In this document: piece by piece, positions 1-11,069 of the stretch
How positions within the stretch are numbered: position 1 is the stretch's first letter
How the letters are laid out: the number at the start of each line of letters is the position of its first letter
Source of the DNA: Macrosoma leucophasiata
Lineage: Eukaryota; Arthropoda; Insecta; Lepidoptera; Hedylidae
Assembly: GCA_036365455.1 (NCBI GenBank)
Contig: JAWQUS010000007.1
Coordinates: 20,166,001-20,230,000, forward strand
Length of the DNA: 64,000 nt
Direction: 5' to 3'
Translations under genes and position numbers: made by a program
The notes under the pieces: generated by a model
The model's input: only the letters and a program-made list of their open reading frames with translations
The model's database searches: none
What the model was told of the DNA's origin: nothing

Positions 1-264
1 GTCCATATATTTTTGCAACATCAAATCTCCTTTCAAGTTAATCGGCAGTACTTTTGGAGGAAATCGACTGTGTCAGACGTACAAATAGACAAACGCATAA
101 GTGATCTTAAAAGAGCTCCATGTTACTTTTGAGGCATGGAATGCAAAAATCCGCTCCCCCTACCTAGGATGATACGTTAGCAGAGAATAATGGAACGGGT
201 AGAAAATATTTATTTTTTTTTCATCCTAATTATTTCTATCCAAAGAAGATATTGTATGACTTAC

Positions 265-768
265 CGAAAGAATAATCTTCTATGTAGAAAGGTATGTTTC
301 CCCGCGGCCAGATTCTAAATTTTGTGATTTCAGTTTCAGTTATATTAAAGCCCGGTTCTTTTTGCTTCATTGGATACCTTAAAACTATGTTACCGTTGCA
401 ATTAAGATTTTGTTCATGAATTTCTACAGGTGTTGTTTCGGAAGATTTCTGTGATTTTTCTTTCTTTCTTTCTTCTTTGACATCAGTTACTGCTTTTTCT
501 TGTTCGGATGAGAAAATATTTTTGGTAACTGATAAGTTTTCATCTGTTTTGTCCTTTTTTTCTGCTTGAGAAGAAAAAGCTTCTGTACTTCGAAAATCAT
601 CTCGGTTCTTTATTTCTTCGGAATCCGAATCAGATATTTTATTGTGCCATTTTTCTATTTTTTCGGAGTCAGACGTAGATACAGTTGTCGATGTTTTATC
701 ACTACTATGATCTGATTCAGTATCTATTATCTTTTTCAAAGTATTGAAAAAACCGTCAACTCGGGTTC
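265..768 (-). CDS. Internal exon of an astacin-like zinc metalloprotease (partial gene)
   Basis: This is an open exon of 504 bp between a plausible acceptor (pyrimidine-rich tract then CTACTAG, read on the minus strand) and a strong GTAAGT donor. It enters with two codon bases and leaves with one. It encodes about 168 residues. The first 110 or so are very rich in Ser, Glu, Asp, Lys and Thr, which looks like a disordered pro-region. The last 20 read FRIWPRGNIPFYIEDYSF, matching the start of the astacin (M12A) catalytic domain, usually W-P-x-G-x-I-P-Y-x-I. Astacins are secreted or membrane-bound zinc endopeptidases. The zinc motif HExxHxxGxxH must lie in exons beyond the left edge, so activity cannot be judged. 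The 5' exon with the signal peptide was not found. The pro-region is unusually long and acidic for the family. The family call rests on one short motif and is moderate. Confidence 0.6.
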
Positions 769-1892
769 CTAGTAGTAAAAAATAATTAATTATAGAATAA
801 ATGTTAGCCGCGTCGCATCTGACAATTTATTGTAATTTAAAAATCTCACGGTGTTTGTTATCGTATTGAACCAAAACGGCTCATTCGATGTTTATGTAGT
901 TTTCTGTATTTTAAGTTATCGCGAGAATAAGTAGGTATGTCTTAAAGTATGTTTAATACTGCTTAAGCGATAGGAAGTTCGCCGTGACAGATTGAAATAC
1001 AAAAATAATAATAATATGTAAATAAACGTCGGTAGAGTATATAAGTGTTTCTTATTTCAGTTTACTTAATTACGAGTTTGGTCTCATAAAGTGATATATA
1101 AATACAGAAGTCACAAAACAATATGACAGACGTGTTCTACAAACGAAATTAAATTGTTCTATAGATATTTTAAGACTTTATGTAAGAAAGTTAATTAATT
1201 TTAAAATAGAGGGGATAAATCTTTAAAGATCTTTTAATCCAATTTCAAATTCTAATTTTATAATTCATATTCACATTTTCCAACACGATTGTACAAATAA
1301 TTATAATATATTGAATAGTAGAGCACAAAACCAAACTAATGATTATTATACAAATGTGACACGGTTATCAAAATATACCGACGTTTTGGACACATCGCAG
1401 CCAGCAAACAACTCATAAAACATGTCCGTAACACGTGTTTGAACATGTTCAACTTAGGAACAAGTGCCAGTTTCGAAATCCACCTTAATCAATTTTATTA
1501 CGAACGCATAACCAGCATCAATATAATTTGAAATGTAACTTTGATAAGAAATAAATAAAATAAGTGAGCGCATTACAAAAACCTGCGGTATCGACAAACG
1601 GTAATAGCTTGACCTACAATGTTAACAGTTTAATGTTTTTAATGAAAAAATGCTTATGCTCAGTATAAATATATTTCCGCTTATCATCACTCATATCAAT
1701 CTGTGAATTTGTTAACTCTTATTCGCTAATCTCCGTCCGCTTCCGTTCAATGGAGGTATACATTTTCGTGATTGAATTATGATTCAGATTTTATCTCAGT
1801 ATCAACTTGTAACCTGTTATTTTAATTTATTTAGTTACTATTTTCTATTCTTATATAATTTTGTCGCTGATGCTTATTACATCAAAACTAGA
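769..1892. other. AT-rich spacer, no feature recognised
   Basis: Long AT-rich stretch upstream of the astacin-like exon. It could hold a 5' exon of that gene, but no reading frame with matching splice phase and a convincing signal peptide was found. No repeat family was recognised. Confidence 0.4.
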
Positions 1893-2168
1893 TTTTTTTT
1901 TAATGTAATGGAAGTGGCAAACAAGCATGCAGTTCGCATTGATGTTAAATGATGACTGCAGCCTTTAGACACCCGCACAAAGACCAGAGGTCATAAGGCA
2001 GATGCTTTGCCACCACACAGACCTTAGTCATTAGGTGATAGTTATTGCGGAGCCATATATTACCATGTAACCGGAACATCATGATGCTGAACACTACCAT
2101 TTAGCAGCAAATAAATTAGGTAATGCGGTGATGCCTACGCCCTCGATCTCCTGCACTGGAACTCTTTG
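1893..2168 (-). repeat. SINE-A copy (dispersed ~290 bp retroposon), diverged
   Basis: Full-length diverged copy of the commonest repeat here. On the plus strand it begins with a T-run, then GGAAGTGGCAAACAAGCATG, and ends near GGTGATGCCTACGCCC. Its sense strand is minus: it starts at the ACTGGTGGTAGAGC side and ends in poly(A). The family call comes from aligning the copies within this window by eye. Confidence 0.75.
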
Positions 2169-2967
2169 ATATAATTAATTTAAAGATTTTATTTAATTTG
2201 GCAATAACATGTGTCAGAGTCGCTTTATAAATAATAATCAATTAATGACATTCTATAAACTAATATCTAAATTCTTCACCCATTGGGCTGCGTTCGTTAA
2301 TATATTAAATAATTTAAAGATAATTAATATATATATATAACTGGTAACCACCAGTAAGAATATGAATAGATTCTTCATTTACCATAATTTGATTGACATC
2401 GAATCCAAACAACCGTTACTGAATCTACTTAATTGGTGAACCCGCGCAGGCATGACGGACGATCTCCTTAATTATTTTTTTTGCAATGTCAACGGAAAAC
2501 GCGCTTTCTAAATGTGTAGGGCCTTTCGCGTGAAAAATTATTAACGCTATTTCAGATTCAGCCACGCCATTCGTATCTCTTATGACAGATTTCTCAGTTC
2601 ATAAACATAAATTTTCCTGTACGGCCGATATGCGTGGGAACATGCCTGGGGCTGCGGCGACCACCAACACTGATTGACTTTTCACTTTCAATAGCAGTGC
2701 AGAAGAAATCGAGCTTTATATCAATGGAACAAAATTACTTTTAGATGAGCTAAACAGAGGGTCTCTTAGAAAATAAAACCGTTTCAGAAAATTGCGCTAT
2801 CCCATCGTGTTCGGCAGTCGCGTTCGCAATAAAACAAAATAGCGGGTATATGACAGTTAGCATTGCATCGTGAAATGGGCATAAATATTAAATAGCAAAC
2901 ATCATTAAATCAATATGACATTTGTTTACTCTCGATTTGATAAAGTAGAAAATTATTCAGACGTGTC

Positions 2968-3240
2968 ATTTTTATGTTACGAAAGTGGCAATCAAGCATG
3001 CAGTTCACATTGATGTTAAGTGATGACTGCAGCCTATAGACACCCACACACAGACAAGGGGTCAAAATGCAGATCTGTTACCACTCCTGAGGCCTAAGGT
3101 GTTATGCCTCTGTGCCGGGGATTACAGGGCCGTCCATTACGTCCTGACCGGAAGACGATAGTGCTGAACACTACCATTTAGCAGCAAGTGTATTAAGTAA
3201 TGCTGGTGCCTACGTCCGCGAGCTCCTTCACTGGAGCTCC
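2968..3240 (-). repeat. SINE-A copy
   Basis: It has the same T-run, AAGTGGCAATCAAGCATGCAG start and GATGACTGCAGCC core, and ends at CACTGGAGCTCC. The ACCAGT terminus is missing, probably trimmed or mutated. It sits directly left of a repeat C copy. Confidence 0.8.
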
Positions 3241-3356
3241 TCTTTGCACACACATCACACACAGACTGGAAACGAGAAAGTTCTTAATTCTTTGCCATTT
3301 AACATTTTTTGCTCAGAATGTGCAAATTGTGGAACGCACTTCCTTCTTGAATGTTC

Positions 3357-3560
3357 CATTAGAACAGAGAATACGTGTAGAATGGACACTTCGACGTCCC
3401 GCCCAATTTCCCCGCCCCACCCAACCTCCTGCCCTCTTATGGGCGACCTTTGGTATTCTCTACGTACTACGCCCACAGGTGCACGTGTAATAGAGACCAA
3501 ATTAAGCGTTTGTATGGAATTTTGGTAAAGATTCCGCGATGTGATTAGAGCAACAACATG
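3357..3560 (+). repeat. Repeat C copy (GACGTCGAAGTGTCC family)
   Basis: It shares AGAATGGACACTTCGACGTC, the GC-rich CCCGCCCAATTTCCCCGCC block and TAATAGAGACCAAAT with a reverse-oriented copy at 4555-4785. A shorter fragment lies at 3815-3883. Short open frames in all directions are side effects of the GC-rich block. The class is unknown. Confidence 0.6.
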
Positions 3561-3814
3561 AAGTTCTTCAAAACTGTCGTCATGAAAGTCCTTCAGGGCG
3601 CGCTGGCAAATCCTATGTTGCTAACGTTTACATATCTACGACGGTAACCACTTTCTATGTGCATATCTGTAAATTATTAGACCTAATAATTTGTATAGAA
3701 ATGATGCAATTTGAGGATAGAGTAATTTTCAGCACTGAAGCAAAGTAGCTTAGGCCTCGTCCGGAGTCTACGCATCTACTGGCCTCTAACACACCCCGGA
3801 CGTGATGGATGCGA

Positions 3815-3883
3815 AGGAAAAATCAGGCAGGACGTCGAAGTGTCCATTCTATACGTCGTATTATTACATATTCTCTACCTCTA
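3815..3883 (-). repeat. Repeat C fragment
   Basis: Short piece with GGACGTCGAAGTGTCCATTC followed by TATACGTCGTATTATTACAT. The same order is found in the interrupted copy at 4555-4900. Confidence 0.5.
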
Positions 3884-4224
3884 CGCAACACATGTGCCTC
3901 CCAGTAGTGTTAAAATTATTAATCAATCATATTATTATTGTTAAATTTGACCGAGTGGCATGACGCATTTTGTATAAGGTATCTACATATTGATCACCGC
4001 AAATAACTGGAGTGACGAATTTAACCGACGAGGTCATGTCCCTTGCAGGGGAAGGTATGTAGGCACCCTTGATACTCGTACCTACACAGCTTACCTATGG
4101 GTTTTTTTATTTAGTAAAAATGGAATTTCGACATTCCGCTTCTCTAGTGTTAGCTATATGGCAATCATCTTTATTGGAGAAATCCTTTCATCATTTACTC
4201 TATCAAGTTGTACAGAGAAGGCTT

Positions 4225-4506
4225 TTTTTATGTAAGGAAGGTGGTAAACAAGCATGCAGCTCACATGGATGTTAAGTGATGACTGCAGCCTATAGATAGA
4301 CGTCTACACAAATACCAGAGATCAAAATGCAGAAGCGTTGCCACCCCTGAGACCTAAGTTGTTATGTCTCTGTGATAGTTATTACAGGGCCATGCATTTC
4401 CATCTAATCGGAACACGATAGTGTTGAACATATCATTTGGCGGCAGATAGAGGTAATGCGGTGGTGCCTACGCCCATGAGCTCCGTCACTAGAGTTCTAC
4501 CAGTTA
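4225..4506 (-). repeat. SINE-A copy with a 7 bp target-site duplication
   Basis: Bounded by AAGGCTT on both sides (4218-4224 and 4507-4513). The left duplication runs into the T-run and the right one follows CTACCAGTTA. This clean pair of duplications marks both ends of the family and supports retroposition, with the poly(A) end on the T-run side. Confidence 0.85.
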
Positions 4507-4554
4507 AAGGCTTGCAAAATAATGATCCACAAGTATTTTTTTTTAATTGCATTT

Positions 4555-4900
4555 AAAACGTAGTTGTGAAAGCAATGTTCAACGACAGCACACCGCGGAC
4601 ACTCCGCCAAAATTCCATACAAACGCTTGATTTGGTCTCTATTACACAGATATCAATCAGTAGGGTATTTATACGTGCACCTGTGTGCGTAGCACGTAGA
4701 AAATACCAACCGTCGCCCATAAGAGGGGAAGAGATTGGGTGAGGCGGGGAAATCGGGCGGGACGTCGAAGTGTCCATTCTCTTTTTCTTTATTCTTTTTA
4801 TGCACGAAGATGGTACATAAAGGCGGACTCAATGCCACTAGGCATTATCTCTCAGTCAACCTTTTTCCATTCTATACGTAGTATTATTACATATTCCATA
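4555..4900 (-). repeat. Repeat C copy, interrupted by a small retroposon
   Basis: Reverse-oriented partner of the copy at 3357-3560. It matches from TTGGTCTCTATTACACAGAT through GGGACGTCGAAGTGTCCATT. Its continuation TATACGTAGTATTATTACAT resumes at 4874, after an 86 bp insertion. Confidence 0.6.
4781..4866 (-). mobile_element. 5'-truncated retroposon tail inserted in repeat C
   Basis: An 86 bp insert flanked by the 7 bp duplication CCATTCT (4774-4780 and 4867-4873). It begins T-rich on the plus strand, so poly(A) is on the minus strand. It carries TACATAAAGGCGGACTCAAT and AATGCCACTAGGCAT. A related tail occurs at 45227-45320. Confidence 0.75.
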
Positions 4901-4923
4901 TTTATTATTTTACATTTATTTTT

Positions 4924-5209
4924 ACTGGTGATAGAGCTCCAGCGACGGAGCTCGCGGGTGTAGGCACCACCGCATTACCTAATATACTTGCCGCGAAATG
5001 GTAGTGTTCAGCACGATCGTGTTCCGGTCAGGTGGTAATGTACGGCCCCGCAATTTCCGGAACAGAGGCGTAACACCTTAGGCCTCAGGAGTGGTAACGC
5101 ATCTGCACTTGACCTTGGTCTTTGTGTGGGTGTCTATATGCTGCAGTCATCACTTAACATCAATGTGAACTGCAAACTTGTTTGCCACTTTCAATACATA
5201 AAAAAAAAA
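4924..5209 (+). repeat. SINE-A copy, sense orientation
   Basis: Begins ACTGGTGATAGAGCTCCAG and ends TTTGCCACTTTCAATACATA followed by ten A residues. It is a near full-length copy that shows the poly(A) tail directly. Confidence 0.85.
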
Positions 5210-5250
5210 CTTCTCTGACGACAGTATAATTTGCATTAAACACAACATTA

Positions 5251-5475
5251 TGTGAGATAGCAACTAATGGAGATGTTACTGTCAGGGGACTTGTAGACTC
5301 GCTGATGATAATATGTCATTTCTGATAATACGTTGTTTGTGATGGTATAGTCGGCATACCATCGCATATAATTTTTAATGCAGACGGGTTTGTATGGCTT
5401 GTGTTGTGCTACTTTATTTTACGTATTTACTTTACAGTACGTTTATATTGTCTGTTGTTGTAATTTTCGACACAG
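5251..5475 (+). repeat. Repeat D copy (uninterrupted)
   Basis: It shares GACTTGTAGACTCGCTGATG, ATAATATGTCATTTCTG and the GTCGGCATACCATCGCATAT stretch with a second copy at 6507-7040, which is split by a MITE. This copy gives the empty-site sequence for that insertion. The class is unknown. Confidence 0.65.
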
Positions 5476-5499
5476 AAGTATATTAAGTAAAACCAACGA

Positions 5500-5701
5500 G
5501 AGTGGCAACGTAAACATTGTCACAAACAGTCCGTCAGTCCGTCAGTCCGTCCGTCTGTCTGTCTGTCTGTCTGTTACCTTTTCACGCCCAAACGACTAAA
5601 CCGATTTTAATGAAATTTGGTAGATAGAGTTGACTTTGAGAAAGAACATAGGTTACTTTTTAAACGACATCCACGCGTGCGAAATCGCGGGCAACAGCTA
5701 G
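5500..5701 (+). mobile_element. Helitron-like 3' segment
   Basis: Contains a CCGT/CTGT simple-repeat tract, then CGACTAAACCGATTTTAATG, and ends GCGGGCAACAGCTAG followed by T. That is the CTAG|T ending typical of lepidopteran non-autonomous Helitrons. The 5' boundary is not clear. Confidence 0.5.
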
Positions 5702-5738
5702 TCTCATATAAACTTACAGAGACTATGTGGAGACCACT

Positions 5739-5815
5739 AGTGCTGCGGCAGCACTGCGGCGGCAGCACTCCGGCGGCACCACTGCGGCGGCAGCACTGCT
5801 GCGTGCAGCGGAGTT
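5739..5815. repeat. GC-rich tandem repeat (CTGCGGCGGCAGCA-like)
   Basis: Several imperfect copies of an 11-14 bp unit built from GCAGCACTGCGGCGGCAGCA. It follows a Helitron-like end. The apparent open frame across it is low-complexity. Confidence 0.6.
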
Positions 5816-6506
5816 CAGAATCGTGCCTTAATTTGCTACGGTGTATTGAATTCCCTTACCGCCAATATAAGCTAAATACTTGTTTGCCACTTTATGACAT
5901 ATAAAAATATATGAAAAGGTAGTAATTTGGCACATGGCAGTCCAGGGTTAGTTCACATCCCTGCCACATAGCGCGCTGCTTTCGATTTGATGTTTACTAT
6001 CACTAGCTTTGCACATAGCGCATACGACTGACCATCATTTTTATTGGAGAATATCCTGACATTACTTAGGTACTCTATTCAAGACCATGAGTCTTGTAAT
6101 ACTAAATAACTATAATCACTTTTTTTAAATTAAAACTAAAAAAATCTAAGACAGAATCGCTCAAGTAGCATCGGGTAAGGTTAAAAAACAATGCTCAACA
6201 AAAACTTTTATGCATTGCGTTTAAAAATTATTTAAGGGCCAATTTCAACGTCGTAGAAAAACGCGTTTTACATTCTTAAACGAGCTCAATACGAAGTAGA
6301 TAATAAATCTATGAATAATAATATACTATTTGAATGTCACCGACGAAAATTGTTCATGATAAGGTTGAAATTAAATGCAAGTCTTAAGCTAAAACGCGTT
6401 TTATTAAATTCAGTTCTCAGAGCAAACGCTGAAATCCGCCCTTAAAGAGTCTAAAAGCTATATAAAATGACAATTTCATTAGCATAGAACAACATAACTA
6501 TACAAG

Positions 6507-7040
6507 ATCGATGGTCTAATGGAGAAGTTATTGTGACGGGTCTTGTAGACTCGTTGATGATAATATGTCATTTCTGTTATAACGATGCATGTGGTGGTAT
6601 AGTCGGCATACCACATAGAACAACACGGGCCACCGGCCGCGGCGGACCGGAGGGGAGTAGCCATATGCAGGCATTTCCCTCTGTCAAAATACAAGACCAA
6701 ATGGACACACCTGTCGCCCAAATATTTAAATGTGTGCGTGAAATTGTTTATGTATTTTGTTAAAGTCAAGGTGTGAGTTTCGTAGTAATTGACGATTTTT
6801 GTAGTGTGAGTGTGTGTCACACGTATTTCCCCCCGCAAAAAATTACAGACTGTTTTTCATCGGTAATAAACGCTATGGCTACTCCCCTCCGGTCCGCCGC
6901 GACCGGTGGGCCGAGTTGCTCTATGGCATACCATCGCATATCATTTTTAATGCGGACGGTCTTGTATAGCCCATGTTGTGGTGCTTTATTGCAGTGCGTT
7001 TATTGTCTGTTGTATGCAATTGTTTTGAGAATGGATTGAT
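6507..7040 (+). repeat. Repeat D copy, split by a MITE
   Basis: The left half (to 6613) and right half (from 6926) together match the copy at 5251-5475. Anchors are GTAGACTCGTTGATGATAAT on the left and ACCATCGCATATCATTTTTA on the right. Confidence 0.65.
6614..6925. mobile_element. 312 bp MITE with ~50 bp terminal inverted repeats and 8 bp TSD
   Basis: Its ends are inverted repeats: CATAGAACAACACGGGCCAC at the left and the reverse complement CATAGAGCAACTCGGCCCAC at the right. Pairing continues through GCGGCGGACCGGAGGGGAGT. It is flanked by GCATACCA on both sides (6606-6613 and 6926-6933), and repeat D at 5251-5475 shows the empty site. An 8 bp duplication fits the hAT or P superfamilies. It encodes no protein. 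Confidence 0.85.
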
Positions 7041-7451
7041 TTGTATTAATGCCTTGTCAGTTAAACTGCAGTAGCCCATAAGAAATATTGCACTTCGACC
7101 TTAAGACGGCGACTTCGGCTTATTTCGGATCTGTAGAGCGTAAACCCTTTCGCACCTTACCTTTGTGATAGGTTAGGATCCCACTGCAGAATCGTTTTGT
7201 TTATCCAGATATGCTGCAAACCTAGTAAATATATATCCACTAGGTTGCCTATCAAAAACTGGACGCAAGTATTTTTGAACCGAGTTCAAAAAGAAATAGG
7301 TTCTCAATTCGGCCGGTATATATTTTTTTCCTTTATTTTTTTGGGAATGATTTTTTTTACTTGTTTTTTCTCAATAAAATATCGTCCACGTCACGGCAAT
7401 ATGTATTATATAAAGACTCTGAAAAATCACGGCTGCCGTTGCGCACTTAGC

Positions 7452-7579
7452 CGCAAATACCATTACCACCTGACCGGAACACGATAGTGCTGAACACTAC
7501 CATTAAGCGGCAAGTATATTAGGTAATGCGGTGGTGCCTACGCCCGCGAGCTCCGTCACTGGAGCTCTACCACCAGTAA
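7452..7579 (-). repeat. SINE-A, partial (T-run end missing)
   Basis: Only the half nearest the ACTGGTGG terminus remains, with CCTGACCGGAACACGATAGT through GAGCTCTACCACCAGTAAG. It abuts an unrelated AT-rich sequence. Confidence 0.8.
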
Positions 7580-8068
7580 GAAACTAGCCGATTGTCTCTT
7601 TCAGAGACGGTTCTTAGCAGTCGAACGAACGACATATACTTATATTTAGATATGTGAAAAAATGCCTCGCACTTGTTTATTTATCGCAGTAAAAAAAAAC
7701 TAACACAGCTTTACAAGTTAAGGAGTAATAATCGACCAACGGAACACTACAATGCGCGTGGCCCGACACACGCTTACCAAGTTGTTTAATTTAAATAAAC
7801 GAGTCATTATGTAATGTTATTATGTAGTGTATTTGAATCGAATAAATAATCGATACAGATTTATTACCATATAACGGGATCGCTTACGTACATGTCAGGG
7901 GTCTGATACAGTTTTTATTACATCCTGCAGTACGTAGTATTTCATTTGAGTACTTGTATTATGACGATAAAATAATTTATTGCGGCAATCGAAATAAATG
8001 TGATTTTCAAATGAAGTGTACCTTTTGAATTTGAGTTATATAACACACTCCGTGATTTTTATTTATAA

Positions 8069-8415
8069 CTAGCTGATCCGGCAAACTTCGTATTGCCTCA
8101 GAATGAAATAATGTGTCAAAGGTTTGATAGATACGGACTATTTGTATACGAGAACATATATTAAAAAAAAAAAATGTCCCTACGAATTGAGAACCTCCAC
8201 TTTTTTTCGAAGTCGGTTAAAAATTTAATTGTGGTTTTTACTATTTCCCTTCATTTCCTTCATATTGTCTTACCTTTTAAACCTTTTCTGGACTTCCAAA
8301 AATCATTCAAAACCAAAATTAGCCAAATCGGTCCTGTCGTTCTCGAGTTTTAGCGAGACTAACGAACAACAATTTATATATATATATATATATATGTATA
8401 TACTATATAAATAGA
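8069..8415 (-). mobile_element. Non-autonomous Helitron (~347 bp)
   Basis: On the minus strand it starts TC, passes through a TA-rich tract and GTTGTTCGTTAGTCTCGCTA, and ends AAGTTTGCCGGATCAGCTAG followed by T. It matches the element at 39258-39510 over both ends and across the central TTAGCCAAATCGG region. TC...CTAG|T ends without inverted repeats are the Helitron signature. Confidence 0.75.
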
Positions 8416-8463
8416 AGCTGTAACTGAGTAGGATTTTTTTTATTTATTATACAGAATTTGTTT

Positions 8464-8880
8464 TTTTTTTCTGGTGGTAGAGTTTCAGTGATGGAGCTTA
8501 AGAGGGTAAGCACCACCACAATACCTTTACTTGCTGCTATTTTTCTTATGTTATAAAAGTGGCAAACGAGCATGAAGTTCACATAGATGTCATGATTCAC
8601 AACAATCAGGTGTTAAAATGCAAATGCGTTGTCACCTCTGAGACCTAAGATGTTATGTTTCTGTGAAACTTTTACGATGATGTTATTATGGGGCCATACT
8701 TGTAATTTCTGGTACAGAGGTATAACAACTTAACCCCCAGGAGTTCGCATCTACATTGAAATTTCTGTAAAGTGTGTAGAGTTCTGTAGATGTTTATAGG
8801 TTATATATATAGGCTTCCACTTCATGATGTTAAAAAATATAATGATAATAGCAAACAAGCATGCAATTTACAAAGATGGT
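8464..8880. repeat. Composite of SINE-A fragments in both orientations
   Basis: A plus-oriented start (TGGTGGTAGAGTTTCAG, 8470-8540) runs directly into minus-oriented pieces (AAGTGGCAAACGAGCATG from 8554, CACCTCTGAGACCTAAGATG near 8630). A plus-oriented piece follows near 8690-8760, then another minus-oriented start (GCAAACAAGCATGCAATTTA near 8850). This suggests repeated insertion or inversion within the family. Confidence 0.55.
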
Positions 8881-8899
8881 AAGTGAATACTGGCTCCTA

Positions 8900-10820
8900 T
8901 ATAGCGAACTCGCAACTCGTAAGGGAAAATGAAAAATGTCGTCACTTTTGATCAATTTTGTATTTTTAGTAACAACTAATCAATATTTTAATCATAAATA
9001 GATACTGCTAATGTACAACCAATATCATTACAATAATGCGTCAACCTCAATAGTGGTCACTGGACGAAATATAATTTCAAAAAGGTACATTCACTATACA
9101 CAATATAGTTTGAGATTCTGATAAGTTCAGCTGATTTCAATTGTATTGTTCATCTAAGATTAACAATTAAAAATGCTACATTCACATAAATAACTTAAAA
9201 ATATGAAAATAAACATAATATTTACATGCGTAAAATTTTCTGCATTGGCAATTTAATTTAGGCAAGGAGATTAAAACCAGAAAAAATACTGTCAGCGATA
9301 AAAAAAATCGTTTTCAGATGGCACTGTATCAAATTTCGAATACATAACGGTTTCGATTTTAAAATACGTTAAAAATACTATCTTTATCACATTCGCTTTC
9401 ACGCTAAAACTCAAAACAATGGTTTCATAAATCCAGTCATGGATATTACAACTATTCATTTAAAACACATCAGTCTTTAATATCCGACGCGGTACTTCAG
9501 TACATAGACTTAGACAATCGAAAATATATCTATGCACCAAAAATAATACCCATTCAATACCTGTTTTAAATACACCGACTGTTTAAACATCGGATTGGCT
9601 AAAACTATAATTTTATTTTACTTCAAAATTTGTATCTATTTTAAAGTAAAATAAAACACTTAAAACGATTTTTAATAAATATCTTAAAAGTATGCAGATA
9701 CCGAGTTAGTATGCTCATTGCCTTTCTATAATACATATTGAAGCGATACGTCTACGGACACTTATATCTAATTATTTTATATCACATATGAAATATCATT
9801 CACGTTGATATACATTTATGATTAATAAAGCTTCCCATCTTACTGGCAAACTGTCGAAACGGATCAGTCTATAGAAGGGGAAATATCCAAATGTTTAGTA
9901 CAACTGTCAAATTTTCATTCTCAAATCCAAAAAGGTTAGCAATTCCTAATCAACAGTTTGCGGTATCGACTATCTAATTAAAAATATATATTTACTATAA
10001 AAGCAGAGATAATACACATGCTTGTATAAATAATGGACAGATTAAATACACGCTTTTGTATTTATAAAAAAAAACTTAACAAGTGTCAAGTGTTTTACGT
10101 GCTTGCAACATTTTCGCGATATATCTGACGCGGCACGCACACAATATTATACGTATAATACTGATTATTTAATTCATTTAATATTTAATTAAAATTCTCG
10201 AGAGCGTTTATCTCGTAATGTGGGACACTTTTACGATGACGCTACTTATTCACTGATATCGGCCAAACCGCTGCCACGATATCCAAGATGGTACTTTATG
10301 CTAATGTACTAAGTCCCATATTCCATTAACGACGTTAATAATTAATATAAAATTATAATTACAAGATAATTTCGCTCTCGAGCCTCAACAGTTAGTACGA
10401 CCGTGCACCTGATGCGGATGTCGATAAAATAAGTATTTTTAATTATAATAAATAAAATAACGATCCCCAAAGCTATCGTTATAACATAGCCCATAATTCT
10501 ATCGCAACAATTATGTCATAACTTTGAAATGATATTACGAAATACCATTTAAAGTAGTCTGATACATTATATCGGCTGAGTGTGCGGTCCTATCAGTAGC
10601 ACGATAACTAAAATAAATAATTTATACACCTGACCGCGTAAGGAAACCAATAAGCCCAATTTTGATTATAAACGAGGGATGACAGTCTGACAGAAATAAA
10701 TCGCCATTAAACTGGTCTCATTAGTGTCCGAACGACGGCGTCCACAAAAAATAACTTTTACTAGATCACATGTTCGCACTTAATAGCCAAATAAATTAAC
10801 CGAACTAGTTATCGCTTACT
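8900..10820. other. AT-rich region downstream of wingless, no gene recognised
   Basis: No repeat family, tRNA or coding exon was recognised. It may include part of the wg 3' untranslated region and downstream regulatory DNA. Confidence 0.4.
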
Positions 10821-10826
10821 TTTATT
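10821..10826 (-). terminator. Candidate poly(A) signal for wingless
   Basis: AATAAA on the minus strand, about 245 nt after the wg stop codon. It is the first canonical hexamer I noticed after the stop. The true 3' end could be further downstream, because AATAAA-like words are common in this AT-rich DNA. Confidence 0.3.
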
Positions 10827-11069
10827 TCACGCCGGATCAATTATAAGTGAAAAGTAGAAATAAACAGCATTACGGAACTATTTACATAAGTCATAATGAA
10901 TTACGATTTCGACGACTCCGATAGATGAAAAAGTGTAGTGATTATATACACGGTCTGTTATCTGCCTCGGAATACTTAAACTGGTCCACGCTCTAGTGCG
11001 AGCCACAACCGACACTTAGAGTTTCTCTCGTCGATCACGTACGTGTCGACGTCGTTAGCGTCCGTCCGC

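Noticed and set aside
1382..1446. Signal-peptide-like frame (MFKHVLRTCFMSCLLAAM) as first exon of the astacin-like gene
   Set aside because: The only donor that would give the required phase is poor (C|GTCGGT). The better GTATAT donor has the wrong phase.
2600..2690. GC-rich patch with a VLVVAAAPG-like frame as an exon
   Set aside because: Short, no ATG in frame, no convincing splice pair, no family resemblance.
3200..3528. Overlapping frames of 80-96 codons as small genes
   Set aside because: They cross the border of SINE-A and repeat C and follow the GC-rich composition in several frames at once.
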